Under the pieces are notes generated by a model that saw only the letters and a list, made by a program, of their open reading frames with translations, did not search any database and was not told the origin of the DNA. From Flaviflagellibacter rhizophilus (GTDB lineage Bacteria > Pseudomonadota > Alphaproteobacteria > Rhizobiales > Methylopilaceae): a stretch of DNA of 64,000 nucleotides. The translations under genes were made by a program, and so were the position numbers. This document shows, in pieces, positions 1 through 9,544 of this stretch. Every line of letters begins with the position of its first letter. Position 1 is the stretch's first letter. The DNA lies in contig NZ_JAXAFJ010000001.1 in assembly GCF_033898525.1 (NCBI RefSeq), positions 248,001 through 312,000 of the forward strand, given 5' to 3'.

Positions 1-528
1 GTAGACCCCGGTGGTGGCCGCGCTCGCGTCGGTCGAGAAGGCAATGAGCGGAATGTTGGACTGGCGCGCCACCTGCCCTGCCGCGACCACGCCTTGTGCG
101 TAGAGGGGCCCGAGGATGATCTCGGCGCCTTCCGCCAAGGCCTGCTGCGCGGCGGCTGCCGCGCCCGACGGGGTGCCGCCATCATCCTTGACGATGAGCT
201 GAAGATTGCCGCCGCCAAGCTCGGCAAGCGCCATCTCGCCAGCGTTCTTCATGGAACGTGCCGCCGAGCCCGCATTACCGCTGGCGGAGAGCGGGAGGAT
301 AAGCGCGGCCTTCGGTCCGGTCGCCGAACCTGCGGGCGCGCCGGGCGCTCCCAATTGCTCGCTCTGGATCGCGGTCGTCGGCGCAGCGAAGGTCGAATCC
401 GCCGAGGCTCCTGCGGTCGTGCGTGGTCCTCCGCCGCTTCCACCCATGCATCCAGCCAGGCCGAGGGCCGCGACGGCAAGAACCGCCAAGCGGGGCAAGG
501 TCCGGAACAGGGGAGCGGCGATGATCAT
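1..528 (-). CDS. Penicillin-binding protein activator, LppC/LpoA-type lipoprotein (N-terminal part, cut by window edge)
   Basis: The 176 codons present start at an ATG (526-528) and run off the left edge in frame. The N-terminus is a lipoprotein signal: hydrophobic stretch at residues 11-24 and lipobox LAGC with lipidated Cys27. A low-complexity Ala/Gly/Thr linker follows, then a periplasmic-binding-protein-like fold with the segment AALILPLSASGNAG near residues 65-80 and an ILGPLYAQGV stretch near 143-152, as in the LppC family. Known members are lipoproteins that stimulate peptidoglycan synthases. The gene diverges from rsmI, a placement that I recall as common in alphaproteobacteria. The C-terminal portion is not visible. 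Confidence 0.85.
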   Translation of the reverse strand, partial: MIIAAPLFRTLPRLAVLAVAALGLAGCMGGSGGGPRTTAGASADSTFAAPTTAIQSEQLGAPGAPAGSATGPKAALILPLSASGNAGSAARSMKNAGEMALAELGGGNLQLIVKDDGGTPSGAAAAAQQALAEGAEIILGPLYAQGVVAAGQVARQSNIPLIAFSTDASAATTGVY

Positions 529-658
529 CGGGCCTCACAGATCGTCGTGGGCGGCCGCGGCTCATATGCGAGCACGGCGGCTTGTCGGGTGCGCTGCATT
601 GCCGATGCAGCAGGCGCGTCGTAAACGTCTTCCCTCTTGGTAACCGACGGATTCACCA

Positions 659-1597
659 ATGCCAAGCCCAGCGCCACGCACCGGCCGCACGGCAGTGCCC
701 CCCGGCGCAAGCAGCCGCCAATACTGGATCGACGGACACGTCTTCGAGGCACCGAAGGCGGACGCCGGCCTGTCGGTCGTGGCGACGCCGATCGGCAATC
801 TCGGCGACATGACGCTGCGCGGCCTGCGCACGCTGGCCGGCGCGGATGTCATCCTCGCGGAGGACAGCCGCGTTACGCGCAAGCTGCTGACGCATTTCGG
901 CATCCGCACGCCGGTGCTGGCCTATCACGAGCACAACGAATCCGAGATGCGGCCGAAGGTGGTGGCCCGGCTGCAAGCCGGCGAGGCGCTGGCCCTGGTC
1001 TCGGATGCCGGCACGCCGCTCGTCTCCGACCCCGGATTCAAGCTGGTGCGCGATCTTGCCGGCGAGGGCCTGCCGGTGACCGCCCTGCCGGGAGCATCCG
1101 CCGTTCTCGCGGCGCTCGTGCTGGGCGGCCTGCCGACCGATCGCTTCTTCTTCGAGGGTTTCCTCCCGCCGAAAAGCGCCGCCCGGCGCGCGAGGCTGGC
1201 GGAGATCCTGGACGTGCCGGCCACTTTGGTGATGTTCGAGACAGGGCCGCGACTGGCGGCGTCCTTGACCGATCTGGCTGAGGTGCTCGGTCCGCGGCAG
1301 GCCAGCGTCGCCCGTGAACTGACCAAGCGCTTCGAGGAGGTGCGGCGCGGCACCCTTCCGGAGCTTGCCACGGCTTACGCAGACAAAGCCCAGCCCAAGG
1401 GCGAGATCGTGCTGGTCGTCGGCCCGCCACCGGAACGCGCAGCGGCTTCCGTCGACGATCTCGACAGCGCGCTCCGCGAGGCTCTCAAATCGAGCTCCGT
1501 GAAGGATGCGGCGGCCGAAGTTGCGAAGGCCAGCGGCACACCGAGGCGCGAGGTCTATGCCCGGGCGCTGAAGCTCGCCGATAAGTCCGCGACGTGA
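659..1597 (+). CDS. rsmI: 16S rRNA (cytidine(1402)-2'-O)-methyltransferase RsmI
   Basis: 312 aa. This SAM-dependent enzyme 2'-O-methylates C1402 in the 16S rRNA decoding centre. The tetrapyrrole methylase fold is shown by VVATPIGNLGDMTLR (residues 40-54), AEDSRVTRKLL (68-77) and VSDAGTPLVSDPG (114-126). The first 35 or so residues precede the usual family start and are poorly conserved in character, so a slightly later initiation is possible, but no better start codon with a ribosome site is obvious. The stop overlaps the GTG start of yraN (GTGA), so the two are translationally coupled. It diverges from the LppC lipoprotein gene. Confidence 0.95.
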   Translation: MPSPAPRTGRTAVPPGASSRQYWIDGHVFEAPKADAGLSVVATPIGNLGDMTLRGLRTLAGADVILAEDSRVTRKLLTHFGIRTPVLAYHEHNESEMRPKVVARLQAGEALALVSDAGTPLVSDPGFKLVRDLAGEGLPVTALPGASAVLAALVLGGLPTDRFFFEGFLPPKSAARRARLAEILDVPATLVMFETGPRLAASLTDLAEVLGPRQASVARELTKRFEEVRRGTLPELATAYADKAQPKGEIVLVVGPPPERAAASVDDLDSALREALKSSSVKDAAAEVAKASGTPRREVYARALKLADKSAT

Positions 1598-1965
1598 CCA
1601 ATCGGGCCGCGGCGCGCCAGAAGGCCTATTCGCTGGGCAAGCGGGCCGAATGGATGGCCGCGCTGCTCCTGATGCTGAAAGGCTATCGCGTCGTGGCGCG
1701 GCGCTATCCCGCGCCGGTCGGCGAGATCGACCTCATCGTGCGGCGCGGGCGGCAGTTGGTCTTCGTCGAGGTGAAGGCCCGTGCCACACTGGAGGATGCC
1801 GCGCACTCCATCCGTCCGTCCCAGCAGGCGCGCATCGTGCGCGGGGCCGAAGCGTTCCTCTCGCGCCATCCACACTTCGTCGGCTATGACATGCGCTTCG
1901 ACGCGGTGCTGGTTGCGCCCCGCCGTCGGCCCCGCCATCTAGAGGCCGCGTTCAGCAGCTTCTGA
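1594..1965 (+). CDS. yraN: YraN family (UPF0102) endonuclease-fold protein
   Basis: 123 aa, GTG start overlapping the rsmI stop by 4 bases. The family has a restriction-endonuclease-like core: GEIDLI (43-48, with Asp46) and FVEVK (57-61) give the D...ExK metal-site pattern, preceded by the helix with GKRAEWMAALLL. Function in the cell is not firmly established; related proteins are predicted Holliday-junction resolvase-like nucleases. Its position directly behind rsmI and ahead of gshB suggests a small operon. Length is typical of the family. Confidence 0.9.
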   Translation: MTNRAAARQKAYSLGKRAEWMAALLLMLKGYRVVARRYPAPVGEIDLIVRRGRQLVFVEVKARATLEDAAHSIRPSQQARIVRGAEAFLSRHPHFVGYDMRFDAVLVAPRRRPRHLEAAFSSF

Positions 1966-1987
1966 ACCCTCAGCTACGGATTCGATC

Positions 1988-2932
1988 ATGGCCTTGCGCG
2001 TCGCCGTTCAGATGGACCCCATCGAGCGCATCAATATCGCCGGCGATTCCACCTTCGCCCTGCTGCTGGAAGCGCAGGCGCGCGGCCATGAGCTGCACTA
2101 CTACACGCCGGACCGGCTGGCGCTGGTGGGCGACACGCCCTTCGTTCGGTCCGAGCCGCTTCAAGTGCGCGACGAGGCCGGAGCGCATTACACGCTGGGC
2201 GAAAGCCGGCGCGGCAAGCTGTCGGAGTTCGACGTCATCCTGCTGCGGCAGGACCCGCCCTTCGACCTCGCCTACATCACGACCACGCACCTTCTCGAGC
2301 GGGTCCATCCCCAGACGCTCGTGGTCAACAATCCGGCTTCGGTTCGCAATGCACCCGAGAAGGTGTTCGTGACCGAGTTCCCGGACCTGATGGCGCCCAC
2401 CATCATCACCCGCGATCCGCAGGAGATCGCCCGGTTCCGCGAGGAGCAGGGCGAGATTGTGATGAAGCCGCTCTACGGGCATGGTGGCGCTGCGGTGTTC
2501 CGCATCGGTCGCGAGGACCAGAACTACGGATCGCTCATCGACATGTTCTCCACCACATGGCGCGAGCCTTGGGTGGTGCAGACCTTCCTTCCCGCCGTGG
2601 CCAAGGGCGACAAGCGCATCATCCTCGTGGATGGCGAGTTCGCGGGCGCCGTGAACCGCGTTCCGGCAGCGGACGACCTGCGCTCCAACATGGTGCGCGG
2701 CGGCCAGGCGGCGGCCACCGAACTGACGGCGCGCGAGCGCGAAATCTGCGAGCGCATCGGACCCTTCCTCAAAAAGATGGGCCTGCTCTTCGTCGGCATC
2801 GACGTGATCGGCGACTATCTCACGGAGATCAACGTGACCTCCCCCACCGGGCTGCGCTCCATCCGCCGCCTGGGAGGACCGGATATCGCCGCAATCATCT
2901 GGGACAGGATCGAGCACCGGCGCGGCGCCTGA
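1988..2932 (+). CDS. gshB: Glutathione synthetase
   Basis: 314 aa, the normal length for bacterial GshB. It catalyses ATP-dependent joining of gamma-glutamylcysteine and glycine in the cytoplasm. The prokaryotic GshB N-terminal domain begins ALRVAVQMDPIERI (residues 2-15). The ATP-grasp part includes the glycine-rich loop MKPLYGHGGAAVF (159-171) and the C-terminal FVGIDVIGDYLTEINVTSPTG segment with the metal-binding Glu/Asn. It lies 22 bases after yraN in the same direction. Confidence 0.96.
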   Translation: MALRVAVQMDPIERINIAGDSTFALLLEAQARGHELHYYTPDRLALVGDTPFVRSEPLQVRDEAGAHYTLGESRRGKLSEFDVILLRQDPPFDLAYITTTHLLERVHPQTLVVNNPASVRNAPEKVFVTEFPDLMAPTIITRDPQEIARFREEQGEIVMKPLYGHGGAAVFRIGREDQNYGSLIDMFSTTWREPWVVQTFLPAVAKGDKRIILVDGEFAGAVNRVPAADDLRSNMVRGGQAAATELTAREREICERIGPFLKKMGLLFVGIDVIGDYLTEINVTSPTGLRSIRRLGGPDIAAIIWDRIEHRRGA

Positions 2933-2970
2933 ACGCCGCCATCCCGGATCGTCCCCTCAACCGGTGCCGC

Positions 2971-5574
2971 ATGTCCGCTGAAAACGCCGAAGCCGCTGCT
3001 GCTTCGGAAGACGAACCCGGTCCGATCCGGCGGTGGCTGGGACGTTGGCGCCATGTGCTGACGGGGCTCGGCGTCGCGGCCATTCTCGGGCTCGTCTGGC
3101 TCGCGCTCAGCCATTTCGCCGCCGAGATCACCTATGCCGACGTGCTGCGTGAGTTGTCGGCGACATCGTGGGCGGAGATCGGCCTTGCCGTCCTCTGGAC
3201 CTTTGCGAGCTTCGTGGCCCTGTCGTTCTACGATGTGTCCGCACTCTGGTTCATCGGCCGGCCACTGCCCTACACCCAGGTCGGCCTCACATCGTTCTTC
3301 GCCTATGCCGTGGGCAATGTCGCGGGCTTCGGGCCGCTGACCGGCGGCGCCGTGCGCTACCATTTTTACGCGCCTCTCGGGCTCGACGCCGAGGACATCG
3401 GCAAGATCGTCGCCTTCGTCACGGCGACCTTCACCATCGGCATCGCCACCATCACCGCGCTCGGCCTGCTGTTCGTGGCGGATGCCGTCGCGGCGCCGCT
3501 GAACATCCCCTCATCCCTGCTGCAGATGGCGGGTGCCGCGGTCTGCGTGGTCGTGATCGGCCTCATCGTCATCTCGGCACGCGGCGGCGAGGCCCGCTTC
3601 TTCGGACGGACGCTGCGCCTTCCCCGGCCGCACATCCTCGTGCTGCAAATCCTTGTCGCGGCGCTCGACATGTTCTGCTCCGGCGCGGCGCTGTGGGTGC
3701 TGCTGCCGGATTCGGGGTTGTCTCTCCCCGCCTTCATCGCGGTCTATGTGGTCGCGGTCGGGCTGGGCGTGCTGAGCCATGTTCCCGGCGGCATCGGGGT
3801 GTTCGACGCCGTCATCATCGCGGTGGTCGGGCGCACCGCCTCCGTGGACCAGGTGCTAGGCGCGCTGATCCTGTACCGAGCCATCTACTATCTGCTTCCG
3901 CTCGCCGTGGCGGCGCTGGCGGCCAGTGCCGTGACCGCACACCGCATGGCGCGTGCGCCCAGCGGCGATGCATTGCGGGTCGCGGCCCGCGCCGCGCCTG
4001 CCGTTCTGTCGGCGCTCACCTTCTGCCTGGGCACCATCCTGATCCTGTCCAGCGTCACGCCGGCCAGCGGCGAGGTTCTGTCGCTGCTGTCGCGTTACGT
4101 GCCGCTGCCCGTGCTGGAGGCGTCGCACTTCCTGGCCAGCGTGCTTGGCTTGTGCATGCTGGTGGTGGCGCGCGGTCTTGCCTTCCGGCTCAGCGGGGCG
4201 TGGTGGGCTGCCCTCTTCGCCATCGGCGCGGCCATCGTGCTGTCTCTGCTGAAGGCCGTCGCCTATGTCGAGGGTGGCCTGCTGGTCCTCGTGGGCGCGG
4301 CGCTGATCTTTACGCGCGCACAGTTCAACCGGCCTTCGCTCCTCACCCATCAGGTGCTGTCGCCGGCCTGGGTGATCGGGATCGGCTCAGTGCTCGCGGC
4401 CGCGCTTGCCGTGCTGTTCTTCGCCTATAGCGAGGTCGATTACACCCATCAGCTCTGGTGGCAGTTCGAATTCACAGGAGAGGCGCCGCGCTCGCTGCGG
4501 GCACTGCTTGGCATCACCCTCGCCGCGCTGGTGTTCGGCGGCTGGACGCTGCTGCGCCACGCGCGCTACCTCGCCACCCTTCCCTCGGCCGAGGACATGG
4601 CGCGTGCCCCCGCCATCATCGAGATGCAGGGCCGGGCGGACGCCAACCTGGCGCGCACCGGCGACAAGAGCCTGATGTTCTCGGAGGATGGGCGCGCCTT
4701 CATCATGTACGGCGTGCGCGCCCGCACCTGGGTGGCGCTGTTTGATCCGATCGGCCCCGAAGATGCATGGCCCGCCTTGATATGGCGCTTCGTGGAAGCG
4801 GCGCGCGAGGCGGGAGCCCGGCCGGTCTTCTACCAGGTCGCGCCCGAGAACCTTGCTCTGTACGCAGATGTCGGACTGCATGCCTTCAAGATCGGCGAGG
4901 AGGCGCGGCTCGATCTGACCGGATTCGACCTCACCGGCTCCCGGCGCGCCACGCTTCGGCAGACCTATGCGCGCGGCCAGCGGGACGGCCTCTTCTTCGA
5001 GGTGGTGCCACGCGACGCCGTGCCGGCCATCCTTGCCGACCTCCGGGCGGTGTCGGATTCCTGGCTTGATCACCACAAGGCGCGGGAAAAGCGCTTCTCC
5101 CTCGGCGCCTTCACGCCCGATTACCTCCTGGCACAGCCGGTTGCGGTGCTGCGCCACGAGGGCCGCATCGTGGCCTTCGCCAACCTGCTCACCACGGAAA
5201 CGCGGGAGGAGGCCTCCATCGACCTGATGCGCTTCCACAAGGACGCGCCGAAAGTGGCGATGGAATTCCTGTTCACCAGCCTCTGCCTGCACTTCAAGGC
5301 GCAGGATTACCATTGGTTCGTACTGGGCATGGCGCCGCTGTCCGGCCTCTCGACCAGCCCCGCGGCACCGCTCTGGCACCGCGTCGGCCGCACCCTGTTC
5401 GAGCGCGGGGAACGGTTCTACAATTTCCGGGGCCTGCGCGCGTTCAAGGCCAAGTTCAGCCCGCACTGGCAGCCGCGCTATTTCGCGGTTCCGGGAGGGT
5501 TGGAACCCGCCATCGCGCTTGCCGATGTGGCAGCCCTTATCAGCGGCGGCATCAAGGGAGTGATCGCGAAATGA
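2971..5574 (+). CDS. mprF: Bifunctional lysylphosphatidylglycerol flippase/synthetase MprF (LpiA-type)
   Basis: 867 aa from ATG 2971 (MSAENAEAA); the reading frame stays open upstream, but that part is antisense-like shadow over gshB. The N-terminal half (about 25-530) holds many membrane segments of the UPF0104 flippase type, with HVPGGIGVFDAVI as a family-like loop. The C-terminal DUF2156 domain (about 545-865) transfers lysine from Lys-tRNA to phosphatidylglycerol; segments MFSEDGRAFIMYGVR and FYNFRGLRAFKAKFSPHW are typical. Length matches full-length MprF. The stop overlaps the acvB-like start (ATGA), as in the lpiA-acvB operon of rhizobia and Agrobacterium. Expected effect is a more cationic inner membrane, linked to acid and peptide tolerance. 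Confidence 0.93.
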   Translation: MSAENAEAAAASEDEPGPIRRWLGRWRHVLTGLGVAAILGLVWLALSHFAAEITYADVLRELSATSWAEIGLAVLWTFASFVALSFYDVSALWFIGRPLPYTQVGLTSFFAYAVGNVAGFGPLTGGAVRYHFYAPLGLDAEDIGKIVAFVTATFTIGIATITALGLLFVADAVAAPLNIPSSLLQMAGAAVCVVVIGLIVISARGGEARFFGRTLRLPRPHILVLQILVAALDMFCSGAALWVLLPDSGLSLPAFIAVYVVAVGLGVLSHVPGGIGVFDAVIIAVVGRTASVDQVLGALILYRAIYYLLPLAVAALAASAVTAHRMARAPSGDALRVAARAAPAVLSALTFCLGTILILSSVTPASGEVLSLLSRYVPLPVLEASHFLASVLGLCMLVVARGLAFRLSGAWWAALFAIGAAIVLSLLKAVAYVEGGLLVLVGAALIFTRAQFNRPSLLTHQVLSPAWVIGIGSVLAAALAVLFFAYSEVDYTHQLWWQFEFTGEAPRSLRALLGITLAALVFGGWTLLRHARYLATLPSAEDMARAPAIIEMQGRADANLARTGDKSLMFSEDGRAFIMYGVRARTWVALFDPIGPEDAWPALIWRFVEAAREAGARPVFYQVAPENLALYADVGLHAFKIGEEARLDLTGFDLTGSRRATLRQTYARGQRDGLFFEVVPRDAVPAILADLRAVSDSWLDHHKAREKRFSLGAFTPDYLLAQPVAVLRHEGRIVAFANLLTTETREEASIDLMRFHKDAPKVAMEFLFTSLCLHFKAQDYHWFVLGMAPLSGLSTSPAAPLWHRVGRTLFERGERFYNFRGLRAFKAKFSPHWQPRYFAVPGGLEPAIALADVAALISGGIKGVIAK

Positions 5575-6893
5575 GGCGGCTGTTCACCTTCCTCCTCGTG
5601 CTGGCACTCAACGGGCCTGCCTTCGCCCAGGAAACCTCGGCGCCGCCGCGGCTCGACACCGGCCTGCTGGGCTCGCCGCTCATCCTCACGCCGTCCGGGG
5701 TTCCCAAAGGCGTCGCCTTCCTGTTCTCGGGCGCGGATGGCTGGGGAACACAGGAGCAGCGGGCGTCCGAACTTCTTCAGGCCGGGGGAATGGTGGTGGT
5801 CGGCATCAACCTGCCGGACTACAAGGCGCGGCTGGATACCGATGACGGCGAGTGCCTTTACCTCGTCAGCGACATCGAGGGCGTGAGCTACCAGATCCAG
5901 CGGGAACTTGGCGTCCAGACCTACCACTCCCCCCAGATCCTCGGCTTGGGCGCCGGCGGTGGGCTCGTCCTGTCCATCGCGCAGCAGACGCCGGCCGCGA
6001 CCATCGGTGAAGCCATAGCGGTGGACGCGCAGCCGGCGCCGTCACTGAAGAAGCCGCTGTGCGGGCCGGACAGCACGCCGCCTGATATGAGCGTGAAGAC
6101 CATCCGCGCACTCTCCACCACCGACGCCGATGCGGCATCGCGCAGGGCCGTGGCCGACATCGTGGCGCGTGGAGTGCGGGTCGACCTGTCGGATGCCCCA
6201 ACCGAAGCCGGACAGGCGCTCGCCAATGCGGCACTGGAAGGACTGCGCCAACCCTCGCCCGCCGAAGACCGCCTGGCCGGCTTGCCGCTGGTTGAACTCC
6301 CCGCCTCGAAGCCGTCCGACACCATGGCCGTGGTCCTGTCCGGCGATGGCGGATGGCGCGATCTCGACAAGACCATCGCGGAAGCCTTTCAGAACCGGGG
6401 CGTCTCCACCGTGGGCGTGGATTCCCTCCGCTACTTCTGGTCGGAGCGGAAGCCGGCCGAAGTGGCGCAAGACCTGCGCCTGATCATCGAGCGCTACAGC
6501 GCCCGGTGGAAGGCCGGGCGCGTACTTCTGGTGGGGTACTCCTTCGGAGCCGATGTGCTTCCGGAGGTCTACAACCTGCTGCCGCCAGAGACGCGGAAGA
6601 TGATCCCGCAGCTCTCCCTGCTCGGCTTTGCCGCTCAGGCCACCTACGAAATCTCCGTCGCCGGTTGGCTGGGACAGGCAAGCGAGACGGGGCATCCCTC
6701 GCTGCCGCAGCTGGAGCGCGTCGATCCGGCGATCGTCCAGTGCATCTACGGACGGGAGGAAGAGGACAGCGCCTGCCCCGCCCTTGCCGATAAGGGCATC
6801 GAGATGATCCGGACAGAAGGCGGGCATCATTTCGATGAAAACTACGAGGCTCTCGCGGAGAAGATCCTTGCCGGCGCGGACCGCCGGCGCTGA
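5571..6893 (+). CDS. acvB: AcvB/VirJ-family periplasmic protein, probable lysylphosphatidylglycerol hydrolase
   Basis: 440 aa with a signal peptide (cleavage near AFA-Q, residue 19). Two tandem alpha/beta-hydrolase-like halves are visible. The second carries a nucleophile elbow GYSFG with Ser324, a DGGWRDLD segment and a late His in GGHHFDE. In the first half the equivalent elbow reads GLGAGG, lacking a serine, so that half looks catalytically dead. Agrobacterium AcvB has been described as a periplasmic hydrolase of lysyl-phosphatidylglycerol. The 4-base overlap with mprF supports a synthesis/turnover pair. VirJ is the shorter Ti-plasmid relative; the length here fits AcvB. Confidence 0.87.
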   Translation: MRRLFTFLLVLALNGPAFAQETSAPPRLDTGLLGSPLILTPSGVPKGVAFLFSGADGWGTQEQRASELLQAGGMVVVGINLPDYKARLDTDDGECLYLVSDIEGVSYQIQRELGVQTYHSPQILGLGAGGGLVLSIAQQTPAATIGEAIAVDAQPAPSLKKPLCGPDSTPPDMSVKTIRALSTTDADAASRRAVADIVARGVRVDLSDAPTEAGQALANAALEGLRQPSPAEDRLAGLPLVELPASKPSDTMAVVLSGDGGWRDLDKTIAEAFQNRGVSTVGVDSLRYFWSERKPAEVAQDLRLIIERYSARWKAGRVLLVGYSFGADVLPEVYNLLPPETRKMIPQLSLLGFAAQATYEISVAGWLGQASETGHPSLPQLERVDPAIVQCIYGREEEDSACPALADKGIEMIRTEGGHHFDENYEALAEKILAGADRRR

Positions 6894-6970
6894 GGATGTT
6901 CCGCAAATGTTCTTGACCTGAGCAGCGGACTCGTTCAGCCTCCCGGCACCATCCGCTGGGGGAGCGCTTC

Positions 6971-8500
6971 ATGGTCGCCTTCGTTTCCACCGTGGCCTTC
7001 GAGGGCATCGAGGCCAAGCCTGTCGACGTGCAGGTGCAGGTGGCGCCGGGGCTGCCGGCCTTCACGCTGGTCGGCCTGGGAGACAAGGCGGTCAACGAGG
7101 CCCGCGAGCGCGTGCGGGCCGCACTGGTGGCGTCCGGCCTTGCGCTGCCGCCGAAGCGCATCACCATCAATCTCGCGCCGGCCGACCTGCCGAAGGAAGG
7201 CTCGCACTACGACCTCCCGATCGCGCTGGGTCTCATGGCCGCCATCGGCGCCCTGCCGCCTGATGCGCTCGCGGGCTACACCGTGCTCGGCGAGCTGGCT
7301 CTCGATGGCACGATCAGCCGCGTGGCCGGCGTGCTGCCCGCGGCCATCGCGGCGAACGGGCGCGGCCATGGGCTGATCTGCCCTGCTGCCGACGGGCCGG
7401 AGGCCGCCTGGGCCAGCGCCGATCTAGAGATCCTCGCGCCGACCTCGCTGGTCCAGCTCGTGAACCACTTCAAGGGCACGCAGCTGATGGCACGTCCCCG
7501 GCCGGGGCTGCGCGACGTGACATCAGACACGCTCGACCTGCGCGACGTGAAGGGGCAGGAAACCGCCAAAAGGGCGCTGGAGATCGCGGCGGCCGGCGGG
7601 CACAACCTCATCATGGTCGGCCCGCCCGGCGCGGGAAAGAGCATGCTGGCCGCTCGCCTGCCCTCCATCCTGCCGCCGATGAGCCCGCCCGAACTGCTGG
7701 AATTGGCGATGATCAGGTCCGTGGCCGGGGATCTTGCCGGCGGCGCCCTGTCGGACCGCAGGCCGTTCCGTGCTCCGCATCATTCCGCCAGCATGGCCGC
7801 ACTGGTCGGCGGCGGCATCCGTCCCCGCCCTGGCGAGATCGCGCTGGCGCACAATGGCGTGCTGTTCCTCGACGAACTGCCGGAATTCCAGCCGAATGTG
7901 CTGGACGCGCTGCGCCAGCCCCTGGAGACCGGAAATGTGTCCGTGGCGCGCGCCAACCACCGCATCACCTATCCCGCGCGGTTCCAGCTGATCGCGGCGA
8001 TGAACCCGTGCAAATGCGGCAAGGCGGGGGAGCCGGGCCATGCCTGCCGGCGCGGCGCCCGCTGCGCCGACGATTACCACGCCCGCTTGTCCGGTCCGCT
8101 GCTCGACCGCATCGACCTGCACATCCAGGTCGGCGCGGTCACGGCTGCGGACCTGCTGCTGCCGGCGCCCAGTGAAGGCAGCCGTGAAGTCGCGGCACGC
8201 GTGGCGGCGGCTCGCGATGCGCAGAGAGCCCGGTTCGCGACGCTTGGGCTTGACGCCCGCACCAACGCCGAAGCCTCCTCCAGCGCGATCGAAGCTGCGG
8301 CCGCGCCGGATGCCGCCGGCACGCGCCTGCTCCACGATGCCGCCATTGCGATGCGGCTGTCGGCGCGCGGATATCACCGGGTGCTGAAGGTGGCGCGGAC
8401 CATCGCCGACCTCGACGGTTCCGAGAAGGTCGGCCGCCCACATCTGGCCGAAGCCCTGTCCTACCGTACACTTGTTGACAAGGTTGCGCTGGCTGCGTGA
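6971..8500 (+). CDS. comM: YifB/ComM family Mg-chelatase-like AAA+ ATPase
   Basis: 509 aa, family-typical. An N-terminal Lon-protease-like fold (about 1-170, FTLVGLGDKAVNEARERVR) precedes the AAA+ module with Walker A GPPGAGKS (217-224), Walker B GVLFLDELPEF (296-306) and the Cys-rich NPCKCGK...C...C insert. ComM homologues are hexameric helicases that promote branch migration during integration of transformed DNA; a role outside natural competence is likely where other competence genes are absent. The ATG follows a GGGGGAG ribosome site at 6958-6964. It starts 77 bases after acvB. Confidence 0.93.
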   Translation: MVAFVSTVAFEGIEAKPVDVQVQVAPGLPAFTLVGLGDKAVNEARERVRAALVASGLALPPKRITINLAPADLPKEGSHYDLPIALGLMAAIGALPPDALAGYTVLGELALDGTISRVAGVLPAAIAANGRGHGLICPAADGPEAAWASADLEILAPTSLVQLVNHFKGTQLMARPRPGLRDVTSDTLDLRDVKGQETAKRALEIAAAGGHNLIMVGPPGAGKSMLAARLPSILPPMSPPELLELAMIRSVAGDLAGGALSDRRPFRAPHHSASMAALVGGGIRPRPGEIALAHNGVLFLDELPEFQPNVLDALRQPLETGNVSVARANHRITYPARFQLIAAMNPCKCGKAGEPGHACRRGARCADDYHARLSGPLLDRIDLHIQVGAVTAADLLLPAPSEGSREVAARVAAARDAQRARFATLGLDARTNAEASSSAIEAAAAPDAAGTRLLHDAAIAMRLSARGYHRVLKVARTIADLDGSEKVGRPHLAEALSYRTLVDKVALAA

Positions 8501-8563
8501 TGTCGTCGTCCCGACACGCATCGGTCACACGTTTGTGTGGATAGCCGTGGTGGAAGTGAAGGC

Positions 8564-9481
8564 ATGCAGAACGTGGCTTCCCTCTTCCCTCCCTTCGCAG
8601 CCGGCCTCGCGCGCTGGAGGGCGGCGCCGCTGGAGATGCTGTTCGAGGACAGTGTCCAGCTACCAAGCCCGCTCGGCCGCATCGGCAATCTCGAACTGCG
8701 TCTGGCCAGCACCGGCAAGGACGTCAAGCGCGCGCAGCGCCTGCGCTACCGCGTCTTCTTCGAGGAGATGTCGGCGACGCCGAGCGCCACGGCCCGGCTG
8801 ACCCGGCGGGACAAGGACAGCTACGACGCCTCCTGCGATCATCTCATCGTCGTTGACCACGCACCGCGCCTGAACGCCTTCGGCAAGCTGAAGACCAAGC
8901 CGCGCGTTGTCGGCACCTACCGGCTGCTGCGGCAGGAAGCGGCGGCGCTGGCGGGTGGTTTTTACACCGCCGGCGAATTCGACATCGCGCCGCTGATCGC
9001 CGCCCATCCCGGCGCGAAAATGCTCGAGCTCGGCCGCTCCTGCGTCTTGTCGCCTTATCGAGACAAGCGCACAGTCGAGCTGCTGTGGCACGGCATCTGG
9101 GCCTATGTGCTGGCCCACGGCTCGGACATCATGTTCGGCTGCGCCAGCCTCGAAGGCATCGATCCCCGGGCGATGGCCCTGCCGCTCAGCTACCTCCATC
9201 ACTACCACCTCGCCACCGGAGAATGGGCCGCCCGTGCGGTGCCCGGCCGGCGGGTGCCGATGGACATCCTGCCGAAGGACGCCGTGGATCCCCGCGCCGC
9301 GATGCGCGCGCTGCCGCCGCTCATCAAGGGCTATCTGCGCCTCGGCGCCATGGTGGGCGACGGAGCAGTCGTGGATCACCAGTTCGGCACGACCGATGTG
9401 CTGATCGTGCTGCCGCGCGCGGTCATCAGCCCGCGCTACATCGATTATTACGGCGCCACCGCCAACCGCCACGCTGCCTGA
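8564..9481 (+). CDS. olsB: GNAT-type N-acyltransferase, probable ornithine lipid synthase first enzyme OlsB
   Basis: 305 aa from ATG 8564; an in-frame GTG at 8537 would add nine residues but looks less likely. The protein matches the OlsB/hemolysin acyltransferase family: RAQRLRYRVFFEEM, DSYDASCDHLIV, VGTYRLLRQEAA, ELGRSCVLSPYRDKRTVELLW and FGCASLEG appear in the expected order. OlsB acylates the alpha-amino group of ornithine from 3-hydroxyacyl-ACP, giving lyso-ornithine lipid. The O-acyltransferase olsA is not adjacent, which is also the case in some rhizobia. The location just upstream of mutS agrees with rhizobial order. Confidence 0.78.
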   Translation: MQNVASLFPPFAAGLARWRAAPLEMLFEDSVQLPSPLGRIGNLELRLASTGKDVKRAQRLRYRVFFEEMSATPSATARLTRRDKDSYDASCDHLIVVDHAPRLNAFGKLKTKPRVVGTYRLLRQEAAALAGGFYTAGEFDIAPLIAAHPGAKMLELGRSCVLSPYRDKRTVELLWHGIWAYVLAHGSDIMFGCASLEGIDPRAMALPLSYLHHYHLATGEWAARAVPGRRVPMDILPKDAVDPRAAMRALPPLIKGYLRLGAMVGDGAVVDHQFGTTDVLIVLPRAVISPRYIDYYGATANRHAA

Positions 9482-9544
9482 GCCATCCACAGCCGCGGAA
9501 CCCTCCCGCGTGAAACCGGGCGCGGGGTCTGCTAAGCCAGACCC

